Source: Burkholderiaceae bacterium (lineage in GTDB: Bacteria; Pseudomonadota; Gammaproteobacteria; Burkholderiales; Burkholderiaceae_E). From it: DNA of 64,000 nucleotides. A program made the translations under genes and the position numbers. Location of the stretch: NCBI GenBank assembly GCA_024235875.1, contig JACKLP010000011.1, positions 1-64,000 of the forward strand, given 5' to 3'. The notes under the pieces were generated by a model. The model saw only the letters and a program-made list of their open reading frames with translations. It was not told the DNA's origin and ran no database searches. Positions 27,327 to 36,270 of this stretch are shown here, piece by piece (within the stretch, counting starts at the first letter, position 1; each line of letters opens with the position of its first letter).

Positions 27327-27899
27327 TCAGTTCAGGTCGATGTAGATGCGATACCAGTCGTTCTCCGAGCCCGGATGGCGGTGAAGGTTGAGCAGGCGTC
27401 GAAGCGAGGCGCGATTCGCCGCCGTGTTGGGTAACGATCGGATCGCGAATCGAATCGTGCCGCCATCGACGCAGCGCTCGCTGACGACCAGGCCCATCCG
27501 TCGATGGATACTCATGAGTTCCGGGTCTTCGATGTCTTCGGCGTACCAGGGGCCGATTTGGCGCGCGGATCGCTTCTTCGATGGCGTCCAAGTCTGGTCA
27601 CGGTAGAAACGCTTGAATTGGATTTTGAATACCGCCAGCGTCCCGTCGTCGACCTTCTGGAGCCGATTTCGGCGCGTCGTTACGCGCTGGCCAGGGGCAA
27701 GTTCCCGGGCGCGGTCGAGTTGCTCCGTGTAGCGGCCACGATTGCCGCGAATCCGGACCCGATCGACGACCTGTATCGTGGTTGCCGTGCCGTTGTAGAA
27801 CTCGAACTTGGTGTTGCAGCGATCGACGGCATGGGCGGTGGGCGACATCACGCTGGCACAGATCAGTGTCACGAACAGCCCGGTCGGAAAATGGAGCAT
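27327..27899 (-). CDS. Exported protein of unknown function, paralogue A1
   Basis: I do not recognise a named family. The 190-residue product has a signal peptide (MLHFPTGLFVTLICASVMSP, cleavage near AHA-VD) and a mature part starting VDRCNTKFEFYNGTATTI. Two cysteines remain (RC at the start, SERCVDGG later), plausibly one disulfide. It is clearly homologous to the gene at 29328-29906 (shared RVRIRGNRG-type block, LDRAREL, NRLQKVDDGT, RSLPNT), from which it is separated by one other exported protein. GGAGGAA precedes the ATG at 27899. Confidence 0.75.
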   Translation of the reverse strand: MLHFPTGLFVTLICASVMSPTAHAVDRCNTKFEFYNGTATTIQVVDRVRIRGNRGRYTEQLDRARELAPGQRVTTRRNRLQKVDDGTLAVFKIQFKRFYRDQTWTPSKKRSARQIGPWYAEDIEDPELMSIHRRMGLVVSERCVDGGTIRFAIRSLPNTAANRASLRRLLNLHRHPGSENDWYRIYIDLN

Positions 27900-28087
27900 G
27901 GTTCGTTCCTCCGTTTGCCAAGGGCAATAAGCCGCCACCGAGGTTCATGGCGGACGCGTCCGATGAGCGTACCCCGATGCGCTCGCCAAGGGCCATCCCA
28001 TGGACAGGGGACAGTGCAAGGCGTCCGAGATGCCGTCGCGCCGGATGGGTGCTCCGACCGGTCCCCGCCAGGTATTTCAACAGCCTG

Positions 28088-29242
28088 CTAGCGCGGCTGG
28101 CGCTTGCGCACCGGCGTGCGCTTGAAGTCGCCGCGGTTCAGCTGCAGGTCCACATTCGGGTCGTAGTCCTCGCGGTCGGTGTAGATGGTCTGGCCGTCGG
28201 GATTGACCCATCGGTGCTTCCACTGGTTGGAGCCGACCTCGATTTCCCGGGTGAAGGGGTTCACGAATTCTTCCTGCTCGGTGAGTGTCAGGAACATGTC
28301 GTTGTGGATCTCGGCGTTGGTCTGCCGCTGGTGCTCGCCGATGGCGCGCTCGATGCGTTGTACCGCCTGCATCGTGTCGACCACGATCCGGCCGCGCTGG
28401 ACCTGGCCGCGAATCTCGCCGGCGAGCCACTGCCGATCGATGGCGATGGAGCCCTGGATCGCCGCCAGCACCGGCGCCCAGCGCGCGAAGGCTGCGGCCG
28501 GTGCGCGCGCGACCACCGTGGCGCGGTTGCCCCACATGCCCGCGCCGGCCCGGCCCCAGTTCTCGATCACCGCGAACGCGGCTTCGCGATAGCGCGCGCC
28601 GTCTTCCTCGTACTCGATCACGACGCTGGCGGCGTCGTGCGAGAAGTCGATCATCGGCGTCATGGCCCGTGCGTGCCGGGCAAACAGTGCCGCTGTCCGA
28701 GGGCGCGGATGGCGCTCGATCACACGCACGTCGCGCGCTCGCGGATGGGCAAACGCCAGAACGACCGATTCGATGAAGCGCGCCGCAGCGGTCAATGGCA
28801 TCACCTGCATGCCGTTGTAGTTGCTGCCCGGCGGAAACAGGCCCATGGCCCCGGCCGGTGACTGGCGCATGTCGAAAAAGAGCACGTCGGGCAGCCAGCG
28901 GATCATCACGGTGCCGCGCGCATCGCTCATCACTGCGAAGTCCACCTTGGCGGCCACCGATTGGGCGGGGCCGCCGCGGGCGATCGGATCAACGCGGACA
29001 ATGCCGCCCGCCGTGCGCCAACCCCGGGGCACCAGCAACGTAAAGGCACGCTCGCTGGCCTCGACGACACGTTCGAGCGTGAGCGTGTCGGGCACTTGTG
29101 CGAACGCGCCCGAAAGTGCCGGCACGAGCGTGGTAATCGCCAGGATCAGGAGCCAGGCCAAGCTTACGCCACGAGCGCGACTGATTCGGGTCCGAGCGGG
29201 TTTGTCGCGCGCCTGCATGCTGGCATGAACCAATCGACGCAT
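28088..29242 (-). CDS. Exported protein of unknown function between two paralogues
   Basis: This 384-residue product has an N-terminal hydrophobic segment (about 25-48: GVSLAWLLILAITTLVPALS) read as a signal peptide or anchor. The mature region has a VPRGWRTAGGIVRVDP segment and a basic C-terminus with GQTIYTDREDYDPN. I do not recognise the fold and do not propose a function. It lies between paralogues A1 and A2 on the same strand with gaps of 188 and 85 bp. Internal ATGs, for example at about 29218, could be the true start, but the signal segment is retained either way. Confidence 0.65.
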   Translation of the reverse strand: MRRLVHASMQARDKPARTRISRARGVSLAWLLILAITTLVPALSGAFAQVPDTLTLERVVEASERAFTLLVPRGWRTAGGIVRVDPIARGGPAQSVAAKVDFAVMSDARGTVMIRWLPDVLFFDMRQSPAGAMGLFPPGSNYNGMQVMPLTAAARFIESVVLAFAHPRARDVRVIERHPRPRTAALFARHARAMTPMIDFSHDAASVVIEYEEDGARYREAAFAVIENWGRAGAGMWGNRATVVARAPAAAFARWAPVLAAIQGSIAIDRQWLAGEIRGQVQRGRIVVDTMQAVQRIERAIGEHQRQTNAEIHNDMFLTLTEQEEFVNPFTREIEVGSNQWKHRWVNPDGQTIYTDREDYDPNVDLQLNRGDFKRTPVRKRQPR

Positions 29243-29327
29243 CGGCCTCTCGAGGTCGCCAAACCCCCACCATAGCGCGTCATGCGCGCGGGGTTCTGCG
29301 CCAGGTCAAGCGCACGCCGCTCGCCGT

Positions 29328-29906
29328 CTATTCGATATCCATGTAGCGTCGATAGATCGCGCGAGCGGCGCCGGCGTTGGCAAAGTTCGTTCCAGGATGC
29401 GCGCGCTGGACCAGGGTCCGGTTCGCGGGCGTGTTTGGAAGCGATCGGATTCGAAACTTGATCGTCCAGCCGTCGCGGCAAGTGACGTCGAGGATCAGGC
29501 CCATCTCGCGATAGATGCGCTCCAGGCTCGCGTTGCTGAAGTTCCCGGCGAAACCGGCGCCGATCTTGTAGGCGCGTCGCTTGAGGTCATTGGACCAGCG
29601 AACACCCCGATGGAAACGCTTGATCTGAATCCGGAACTGGGCGCTCGTGCCGTCGTCGACTTTTTGCAGCCGGTTCTTTCGGGTTGTTGCGCGTGCCCCG
29701 CCGAGGAGTTCGCGGGCGCGATCGAGTTTCTCGACATAGTCGCCGCGATTGCCGCGAATGACGACGCGATTCACGACCTCGATGGTCGTCGCGGTACCGT
29801 TGCTGAACTCGAACTTGGCGTTGCAGCGATCGACGGCCAGCGCCGAGGCGGGTAGGACGCTTGCGCAGATGGCGGCGATGAGCGTGGCGTTTCGCAGTCG
29901 ATACAT
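29328..29906 (-). CDS. Exported protein of unknown function, paralogue A2
   Basis: The 192-residue relative of the 27327-27899 product has a signal peptide (MYRLRNATLIAAICASVLP, cleavage after ALA) and a mature N-terminus VDRCNAKFEFSNGTATTIEV. It shares the two-cysteine pattern, NRLQKVDDGT and a late RIRSLPNTPANRT with paralogue A1 but differs in the middle. AGGAGGGA precedes the ATG at 29906. A beta-rich periplasmic or secreted fold is likely from the alternating pattern. The function is unknown. Confidence 0.75.
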   Translation of the reverse strand: MYRLRNATLIAAICASVLPASALAVDRCNAKFEFSNGTATTIEVVNRVVIRGNRGDYVEKLDRARELLGGARATTRKNRLQKVDDGTSAQFRIQIKRFHRGVRWSNDLKRRAYKIGAGFAGNFSNASLERIYREMGLILDVTCRDGWTIKFRIRSLPNTPANRTLVQRAHPGTNFANAGAARAIYRRYMDIE

Positions 29907-30117
29907 CTGATTCCCTCCTGTCGGGTCGAAGTGACTATCCCGGCCGCAGGCGACGCCGCGGCCGGGACCAACGTATCGCCAGGGTATGCGCTGGGGCCTG
30001 CGCGTCACTATCCCGGAAATGCGGGACCTCGGTCATGGCGCGAAGCAATCCCGATTGAACCGCTGCGGGCGGGGCGGGTACCCACGAGCATGCAATCGCT
30101 CGCCCGTGAGGTGCCAG

Positions 30118-30600
30118 ATGGAGCGCAAGGAATCACGACCCGACCGTCGAACCGGCTTCCGGCCGGTCGAGCCCGGGATGGCGACGGCGCTTCCGGTGGG
30201 CGCGCGGCTGATGACACCGCGTCGCGGCTATCGGCACTATGGGATCCACCTCGGCGGTGGTCGCGTCGTGCACTATGCCGGCTTCGCGCACGGTTGGTTC
30301 CGGCATGGCCCGGTCCAGGCGACCACGATGGCTGATTTCGCCGCGGGCCACCCGGTCTGGGCGAGCACGCACGAAGGGTTGTTCACGGCGGCCCAGATCG
30401 TCTCCAGGGCGGTTTCGCGAATCGGAGAGGATCGATACGATCTATGGCGCAACAACTGCGAGCACTTTTGCAACTGGTGCACGTTCGGCGAGCACCATAG
30501 TGCGCAGGTGGCGCGCTTCGAACGCATCCTGCGCGCACTCGCGGCGCCTTTTTCGCGCCTTCGGACCCGGCACGACGGATCACCGCTCCTCGATGCCTGA
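30118..30600 (+). CDS. LRAT-like (NlpC/P60 superfamily) protein
   Basis: The 160-residue protein carries the LRAT-domain hallmarks: the HYG motif with His40 (RHYGIHLGGGRVVHY), a second conserved histidine at 52, and the catalytic cysteine block NNCEHFCNWC with Cys114. Eukaryotic LRAT proteins transfer acyl groups from phospholipids. Bacterial homologues are thought to be lipid-acting acyltransferases or hydrolases, but few have been studied. No signal peptide is evident. I start at the ATG at 30118, giving the full domain. Its 3' end overlaps the convergent LysR gene by 21 bp. Confidence 0.82.
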   Translation: MERKESRPDRRTGFRPVEPGMATALPVGARLMTPRRGYRHYGIHLGGGRVVHYAGFAHGWFRHGPVQATTMADFAAGHPVWASTHEGLFTAAQIVSRAVSRIGEDRYDLWRNNCEHFCNWCTFGEHHSAQVARFERILRALAAPFSRLRTRHDGSPLLDA

Positions 30601-31536
30601 GCGCTGTGGTTCGCGCTCATGGGCGATCAGCAGTTCGCGACGAAACGCCTGCGCCACGCGCGAGGGGGTCGGCGCGCGCCGATGGATGCACGCATAGCGG
30701 CACATGTACCGTAGCCGGGCCGGCGCGATCGCCCGCATCCGGCCGGCACGGATGAACGGCTCGGCGTAGTGGTCTGGAAGAAAGCCCACGAAGCCGCCGG
30801 AGAGCACCAGCGTGGCGACGGCCTCCTGGTCCGAAGCGGTCGCTGCGCGCGGCAACCGCCGCCGATGCGCCAGTTCGAGGTTCGGCGAGTGGTAGCCGAG
30901 GCCGGCCAGTGCCTGGCGGCGCAGGTCGGCCCAGCCGAGGCGGCGATCGTCGGCGTCGAACCAGCGATGGCCTCGCCCCGCATAGAGGTTCATGGTTTCG
31001 TCGAACAGTGGTTCGTAGACGAGGCTTTCCGAGCGGCGATGCTCGGGCACGATGCCGAGTTGAAGCCGACCGTCCATGACGCCGCGTTCGATCGTCGCGA
31101 TGCTGCCGACGTGCAGGTGCAGGTCGACCCGGGGGGCCAGCGTCCGAAACGCGCCCACCGCCGACGCGATGTGGGCCGCCGGATTGCTGGCGGTCTTCTC
31201 GAACAGCCCGACGTGCAGCTCGCCGGCCATGCGACGGTGGATGTCGTTGAGGCGCTGGCGAAAACCGCTTGTGGCCGCCAGTAGTTGCTCGGCGGCCTCG
31301 ACCACCTGCTGGCCCTCCGGCGTCAGCGCGAAGCCGGAGCGCCCGCGTCGACACAGCACGAGGCCCAGGCGTATCTCGAGGTCCTTGATGTGGCGGCTGA
31401 TCGTGGAGACCGATACGTTGAGCTCGAGCTCGGCCGCCGCCATGCCACCGCAATCGGCCACGGCCTTGAATACGCGCAGCAGCCGCAGGTCGACGTCGCC
31501 CAGATTGCCGAGCAAGGCCTTTTCTTTTACTTGCAT
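30580..31536 (-). CDS. LysR-family transcriptional regulator
   Basis: This 318-residue protein has a typical LysR helix-turn-helix (LRVFKAVADCGGMAAAELEL, then VSVSTISRHIKDLEIRLG) and an effector-binding domain with LHVGSIATIERGVMDGRLQ and GFVGFLPDHYAEPF. It is divergent from the omega-aminotransferase gene across a 159 bp gap that contains an inverted repeat, so control of that gene is the likely role. The inducer is unknown. The start is the ATG at 31536. Confidence 0.88.
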   Translation of the reverse strand: MQVKEKALLGNLGDVDLRLLRVFKAVADCGGMAAAELELNVSVSTISRHIKDLEIRLGLVLCRRGRSGFALTPEGQQVVEAAEQLLAATSGFRQRLNDIHRRMAGELHVGLFEKTASNPAAHIASAVGAFRTLAPRVDLHLHVGSIATIERGVMDGRLQLGIVPEHRRSESLVYEPLFDETMNLYAGRGHRWFDADDRRLGWADLRRQALAGLGYHSPNLELAHRRRLPRAATASDQEAVATLVLSGGFVGFLPDHYAEPFIRAGRMRAIAPARLRYMCRYACIHRRAPTPSRVAQAFRRELLIAHEREPQRSGIEER

Positions 31537-31596
31537 TGGTTGTCAAGTGAACCGGCGCATTTCGTCATGGCATTCAAGCATGAGCCGGCGCAGGAT

Positions 31597-31616
31597 GCCA
31601 ATCGCGCCATTGGCGC
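31597..31616. promoter_or_regulatory. Candidate LysR operator dyad
   Basis: GCCAAT-N6-ATTGGC (31597-31614) overlaps GCGCCA-T-TGGCGC (31604-31616). Both are perfect inverted repeats in the gap between the divergent LysR and aminotransferase genes, about 80 bp before the latter. LysR sites are often loose dyads of this type. The factor is inferred from position. Confidence 0.35.
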
Positions 31617-31695
31617 CAGCACTTTTTCACGCGCTCGCACGGGCTCCCTTGCGGCGGACGCGTGCCGACACCATCGTCCCACCGGAGACTTCCCG

Positions 31696-33045
31696 ATGAA
31701 AGCCACCGACGCCTGGACCCAGAATCCGCCCCGCACCGATGCCCAGTGGCTCGAAGCCCATTGGATGCCCTTCACCGGCAATCGCCAGTTCAAGGCCGAC
31801 CCGCGTCTGATCACAGCCGCCCAAGGCTGCTACTTCACGACCCACGACGGGCGGCAGGTCTTCGACGGCCTCTCGGGCCTGTGGTGCGTGGGTCTTGGGC
31901 ATTGCCGCACCGAGATCGCCGAGGCCGTGAGCCGCCAGGTCGCCACGCTCGACTATTCGCCAGCCTTCCAGTTCGGCCATCCGCTGTCGTTCACGCTGGC
32001 CAACAAGATCGTCGAGCGCATGCCCGAGGGCCTGAACCGGGTGTTCTTCACCGACTCGGGCTCCGAGGCCGCCGACACCTCGCTGAAGATCGCGCGCGCC
32101 TATTGGCGCACCCGTGGCCAGGCCGGCAAGACCCGGCTGATCGGTCGCGCGCGTGGCTACCATGGCGTGAACTTCGGCGGCATCTCGGTGGGCGGGATCT
32201 CGGCCAATCGCAAGCTCTACGGCCAGGGCGTCGAGGCCGACCACCTGCCGCACACCCAGCCCGCCAATGGCAGCTTCCACCGTGGCATGCCCGAGAACGG
32301 TGCCGAGCTCGCCGACGAGCTGCTGAACCTGATCGCGTTGCACGATGCATCGACGATTGCCGCCGTCATCGTCGAGCCGTTCTCGGGCTCGGCCGGCGTG
32401 ATCATTCCGCCCAAGGGCTATCTGCAGCGGCTGCGCGAGATCTGCACCAAGAACGACATCCTGCTGATCTTCGACGAAGTCATCACCGGCTTCGGCCGTG
32501 CCGGGGCCTGGACCGGTGCCGAGGCCTTCGGCGTGACACCGGACATCCTGAACTTCGCCAAGCAGGTGACCAACGGGGTACAGCCGCTGGGCGGCTGCGT
32601 CGTACGCCAGCAGATCCACGATACCTTCATGGCGGCCGGTGGGCCCGACTACATGATCGAGTTCCCGCACGGCTACACCTACTCGGCGCATCCGGTCGCC
32701 TGCGCGGCCGGTATCGCGGGCATGGATCTGCTCGCCCGCGAGAACGCGGTGCAGATGGTGCAGGAGCTGTCGCCGCATTTCGAGAACGCGGTCCACGGCC
32801 TGCGCGGCGCCAAGCACGTCGCGGACATCCGCAACTACGGGCTGGCCTGTGGCATCACGGTGGATCCTGCGCCGGGCGAGCCGGCCAAGCGTCCGTTCGA
32901 GATCTCGATGGCGATGTACAAGAAGGGCTTCTACGTTCGCTACGGCGGCGACACGATCCAGATCGCGCCGCCCTTCACGAGCACGCGCGAGGAGATCGAC
33001 CGGTTGGTGAGCGCGCTGGGCGAGACCTTCGACCAGACCGCGTAG
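31696..33045 (+). CDS. Omega-amino acid-pyruvate aminotransferase (beta-alanine-pyruvate transaminase)
   Basis: This 449-residue class III PLP aminotransferase matches the beta-alanine-pyruvate group throughout: HWMPFTGNRQFK near the start, VFFTDSGSEAADTSLKIARA, RARGYHGVNFGGISVGGI and LLIFDEVITGFGR. The PLP lysine is at about residue 289 in NFAKQVTNG, with a late EFPHGYTYSAHPVACAA. It would move the amino group of beta-alanine or related omega-amines to pyruvate, making malonate semialdehyde and alanine. The usual partner, malonate semialdehyde dehydrogenase, is not adjacent. The ATG at 31696 follows GGAG. Confidence 0.93.
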   Translation: MKATDAWTQNPPRTDAQWLEAHWMPFTGNRQFKADPRLITAAQGCYFTTHDGRQVFDGLSGLWCVGLGHCRTEIAEAVSRQVATLDYSPAFQFGHPLSFTLANKIVERMPEGLNRVFFTDSGSEAADTSLKIARAYWRTRGQAGKTRLIGRARGYHGVNFGGISVGGISANRKLYGQGVEADHLPHTQPANGSFHRGMPENGAELADELLNLIALHDASTIAAVIVEPFSGSAGVIIPPKGYLQRLREICTKNDILLIFDEVITGFGRAGAWTGAEAFGVTPDILNFAKQVTNGVQPLGGCVVRQQIHDTFMAAGGPDYMIEFPHGYTYSAHPVACAAGIAGMDLLARENAVQMVQELSPHFENAVHGLRGAKHVADIRNYGLACGITVDPAPGEPAKRPFEISMAMYKKGFYVRYGGDTIQIAPPFTSTREEIDRLVSALGETFDQTA

Positions 33046-33069
33046 GCCGGGCAGCTTGCCGATGCGAAT

Positions 33070-34521
33070 TCAGCGCGGCACCACGAGCCCGAATTTCTCG
33101 ATCCGGTAGCGCAGCGTGTCGCGGCTCACGCCGAGGCGCCGCGCTGCGCGACTGACGTTGCCACCGGTTTCATCGAGCGCACGTTGCAGCATCGCGCGCT
33201 CGGCGTTGGCCAGCGCGCGCAAGTCCGATGGTGCGGCCCGACTTCCGGGCGGCGCAGCGTGCGTTTCGTCGGTCGCCGTTGAACGCGCGGCGAGGCTCGC
33301 CTCGGCAGGCGCATGGACCGACAGACCCAGGTCCGAGGCGCCGACACGCGCGCCAACCGACAGCAGTACCGCCTGCTCGACGCGATTGCGCAGCTCCCGC
33401 ACGTTGCCGGGCCAGCCGTGCGACTGGATCGCTGCAATGGCCTCGGTGTCGAGCGTCAGGCTCGGCTTGCGATAGCGCTCGCCGAGCTCATGCAGGAAGT
33501 GCCGAGCCAGTCGTTCGATGTCGTCGCCGCGCTCACGTAGTGGCGCTACCGGAATCTCGAACACGCGCAGGCGATAGAGCAGGTCGGCCCGGAAGCGTCC
33601 CTCGGCGACGCGCTGGTCGAGGGGTTGGTGCGTCGCAGCCACCACCCGAAGATCCACCGGCATCGCCCGCAAACCGCCGAGCCGGCGCACCGAGTGCTCC
33701 TCTATCAGCTTCAGGATCTTGGCCTGTAGCGCGGGCTCGGTCTCGCCGATCTCGTCCAGGAACAGGGTGCCTCCCGACGCGGCCTCCACCAGACCGATCT
33801 TGCGCTCGCGCGCGTCGGTGAATGCGCCGCGCTCGTAGCCGAACAGCTCGGATTCGAGCAACGAGGATGGGATCGCGGCGCAATTGATCTCCACGAAGGG
33901 CCCGGCGGCTCGCGGTCCGTCACCGTGGATCGCCCGTGCGACCAACTCCTTGCCTGTCCCGGTTTCGCCCGTGATCAGCACCGACGGCAGTCGGGTCCCG
34001 GCAAGCGTGGCGTCGGCTTCGCGCAGCCTGGCCAGCCGCGAGCGCAACTCGATCATCGGCGCGGACTCACCGACCAGGCCTTCGACCTCGGGCGGAGCCC
34101 GGCGCGCCAATCCGACATCGTGGGAGATCTCGTCCAGGCGCCCGTCGCGCTCGCGCGCGAGCGACTGCTCGATCACGCCGCGCAATTGCGACAGCGCTAC
34201 CGGCTTGGTGAGGAAGTCGGCGGCACCCGCTTTCATTGCGTCGACCGCCAGCTTCACCGTACCGTGGCCGGTCATCACCACCACGCGGCAACCTCGCGCG
34301 CGCGACAGTAGATCCGGCATGGCGTCGAGCCCCCAGCGTCCGGGGAGGTGGCAGTCGAGCAGGATCAGATCTGGCTGGAAGTCCGCCAGCGTCGCCAGCG
34401 CGGCTTCGGCGCTCTCGGCAATCCGCACGACATAGCCGTAACGTCCCAGATAGACTGAAATATTTCGCGCCAGCGTGGTCTCGTCCTCCACCACGAGGAT
34501 CGCGGCCGTGTGCTCGTTCAA
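33070..34521 (-). CDS. NtrC-family sigma-54-activating response regulator
   Basis: This 483-residue protein has a receiver domain (VVEDE near 10-14, phospho-acceptor Asp56 in LILLDCHLPG, MTGHG, lysine in TKP), an AAA+ domain (Walker A GETGTGKE, Walker B-like GGTLFLDEIGE) and a Fis-type helix-turn-helix (GNVSRAARRLGVSRDTLRYR). The sigma-54 contact loop reads GAFTDA instead of the usual GAFTGA, a variant that occurs in nature. The start is TTG at 34521 with GGGAGG seven bases upstream, overlapping the kinase stop as TTGA. With divergent sigma-54 promoters next door, it is the obvious activator of the peptide-export cassette and probably of itself. Confidence 0.9.
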   Translation of the reverse strand: MNEHTAAILVVEDETTLARNISVYLGRYGYVVRIAESAEAALATLADFQPDLILLDCHLPGRWGLDAMPDLLSRARGCRVVVMTGHGTVKLAVDAMKAGAADFLTKPVALSQLRGVIEQSLARERDGRLDEISHDVGLARRAPPEVEGLVGESAPMIELRSRLARLREADATLAGTRLPSVLITGETGTGKELVARAIHGDGPRAAGPFVEINCAAIPSSLLESELFGYERGAFTDARERKIGLVEAASGGTLFLDEIGETEPALQAKILKLIEEHSVRRLGGLRAMPVDLRVVAATHQPLDQRVAEGRFRADLLYRLRVFEIPVAPLRERGDDIERLARHFLHELGERYRKPSLTLDTEAIAAIQSHGWPGNVRELRNRVEQAVLLSVGARVGASDLGLSVHAPAEASLAARSTATDETHAAPPGSRAAPSDLRALANAERAMLQRALDETGGNVSRAARRLGVSRDTLRYRIEKFGLVVPR

Positions 34522-35927
34522 GTACGGGCCTCCCGGGGATGCGGCGCATTCGCCGACATGCTCTCGGTGGGCTCCTCCGTGGCCGGAAGGTCGATCGTCA
34601 CGGTCGTGCCGTGCCCCGGGCTGCTGGCCAGCGCGATCCGGCCACCAACGCGCTCGACCGAAGTGCGGGCGAGTGGCAGGCCAAGTCCGAGCCCGCGCGC
34701 CTTGGTGGTCACGTAGGGTTCGAACACCCGCTCCAGGTCCCCGGGGGGAATGCCGCCCCCTTCGTCGATGATCTCGATTCGCACGCCGCGGCCCTGCGGC
34801 TGTGCCGACACGCGCACGCCCGCGCCGGCCGGCGTGGCTTCCGCCGCGTTCGCGAGCAGGCCCGCGAGCACTTGCGCCAGGCCTTGCGTGGAACCTGCGA
34901 CCCGCGGCAATCGAGGTGCCACGGCGAGCCGCGCATGGATCCCGCGGCGGGTGAATTCGTCGCGATACTGATCGAAGGCGGTGGAAGTCGCCAAGGCTGC
35001 GTCGGCGCTGGCCTGGCTCTCGTCGCCGTCGGGCGGAACCGCGCAACGCAATAGGTCGGCAACCCAGCGCTCGGCACGATCCACCGACGAGATGATGTCG
35101 TGGGCCTCGCGGCGTAGATCCAACGCGTCGGTTTCGAGGGCGAGCTCGGCGCTGCTGCGAATCGACGCGAGCGGATTGCGGATACCATGTGCCACCGACG
35201 CCGCCATCTCGCCGACGGCCGCCAGCCGGCTCGACTCGACCAGGCGCTCGTGCTGCCAGCGCAGGGTGCGATCGCCATTGCGGACCACCCAGAACAAGGC
35301 CGCGAACAGCGCAGCCGCGCCGATTAGCGCCCCGATGCCGATCAGGATCGTGCCTTCCTTGAGCGTAGCGAACAGTTCGACCGGAATCCGATAGAGCTCT
35401 ACTGCGCCGACCACCTGTCCCTGCGAGTCACGAATCGGCACGTAGGTCTCGACGAACTCACCGATCGACTGCGCCAGATAGCGGTGCTCGGGCTTTTCGA
35501 GATCCGAGCCGTCGGTTCGCCCGCGATGCATCACGAGCTTGCCCTGCAAGGCTTCGTCGAGTTCGTCGTTCTTGCCCGGGATATGACCGACCAACCGCGG
35601 GTCGCTCGACCACAGTACACGTTGCGCGCGGTCGTAGACATTGGCCCGCAGCACGTGCGGCATCGACGAGAGCAGCCGAATCTGTTCGAGGAACTCGCGC
35701 CGCGTCGCCTCGCTGCCATCGCCGAGCATCGCGCGTACCGCCTTGGGCGTGACGATCAGCGCGGTCATCGCCTCGCCCGTGATATGCGCGTCGTGACGAA
35801 GCATCCGCTCGGCCACGAACCGATTCATCTGGTAGGCGGCGATCGCCGCCAGAACCGCGATCGACAGCACCGCCCATACCGCGAAGGTTCGCAGGATGCT
35901 GTAGGACTGTCCCTTCTTGCCGGACAT
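34518..35927 (-). CDS. Membrane sensor histidine kinase
   Basis: The 469-residue kinase has two membrane segments (about 14-34 and 175-198) around a periplasmic sensor region of about 140 residues. The cytoplasmic part has an H-box with phospho-acceptor histidine in VAHGIRNPLASIRSS, an N-box in GLLANAAEATP, G1 DEGGGIPP and G2 GLGLGLPLARTSVERVGGRI. It should phosphorylate the downstream response regulator, with which it overlaps by four bases. The signal is unknown. The start is the ATG at 35927, 23 nt downstream of the transcription start predicted for a sigma-54 promoter. Confidence 0.9.
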   Translation of the reverse strand: MSGKKGQSYSILRTFAVWAVLSIAVLAAIAAYQMNRFVAERMLRHDAHITGEAMTALIVTPKAVRAMLGDGSEATRREFLEQIRLLSSMPHVLRANVYDRAQRVLWSSDPRLVGHIPGKNDELDEALQGKLVMHRGRTDGSDLEKPEHRYLAQSIGEFVETYVPIRDSQGQVVGAVELYRIPVELFATLKEGTILIGIGALIGAAALFAALFWVVRNGDRTLRWQHERLVESSRLAAVGEMAASVAHGIRNPLASIRSSAELALETDALDLRREAHDIISSVDRAERWVADLLRCAVPPDGDESQASADAALATSTAFDQYRDEFTRRGIHARLAVAPRLPRVAGSTQGLAQVLAGLLANAAEATPAGAGVRVSAQPQGRGVRIEIIDEGGGIPPGDLERVFEPYVTTKARGLGLGLPLARTSVERVGGRIALASSPGHGTTVTIDLPATEEPTESMSANAPHPREART

Positions 35928-35960
35928 GGGTTGCCCCGACGAGTGATGGTCGAGAAGTCT

Positions 35961-35976
35961 AGCAATTGCGGTGCCA
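35961..35976 (-). promoter_or_regulatory. Sigma-54 promoter of the kinase-regulator operon
   Basis: The minus strand reads TGGCACCGCAATTGCT. It matches the RpoN consensus TGGCAYRNNNNTTGCW at all fixed positions except one purine position (C), with GG and GC 12 bases apart. The predicted start is near 35950, 23 nt before the kinase ATG. This suggests the operon activates its own transcription. Confidence 0.7.
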
Positions 35977-36036
35977 TGTCCGCGCGAGACGGGGACCGAG
36001 ACGCCGGCCTGGCGAGGAACCCCCAGGAAATCGGAC

Positions 36037-36058
36037 AAACCCCCGAAGTTGGGGGTTT
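36037..36058. promoter_or_regulatory. Candidate enhancer (upstream activating sequence) for the sigma-54 regulator
   Basis: AAACCCCC-GAAGTT-GGGGGTTT is a perfect 8 bp inverted repeat with a 6 bp spacer, suited to a dimeric Fis-type helix-turn-helix. It lies about 98 bp from the predicted start on the minus side and about 250 bp from that on the plus side, both workable enhancer distances. No gene end is near on either strand, so a terminator role is unlikely. Confidence 0.5.
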
Positions 36059-36270
36059 TGCCCCATGTGAGCGCGAGGCGCCCCGGGTGGGTGGCGCGCG
36101 CCGTGTGGGCGGCCATCGCGCTGCGAGCCCTTGCGAGCGCGCGCCGGGCGCTTGGCGTCTCGAGCCCGCGGTGGGGCTGTGTACCAGTATGTGAGAGTGA
36201 AGCATTGCGATCGCGGCCGCGGTTCGGTCGGTCCGACCCGGCGCAGTCGACGCGCAAGCCCGCATCGAGC

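Noticed and set aside
36037..36058. AAACCCCC-N6-GGGGGTTT as an intrinsic terminator
   Set aside because: No gene ends nearby on either strand and the T-run is too short. Its place between divergent promoters suggests a binding site.
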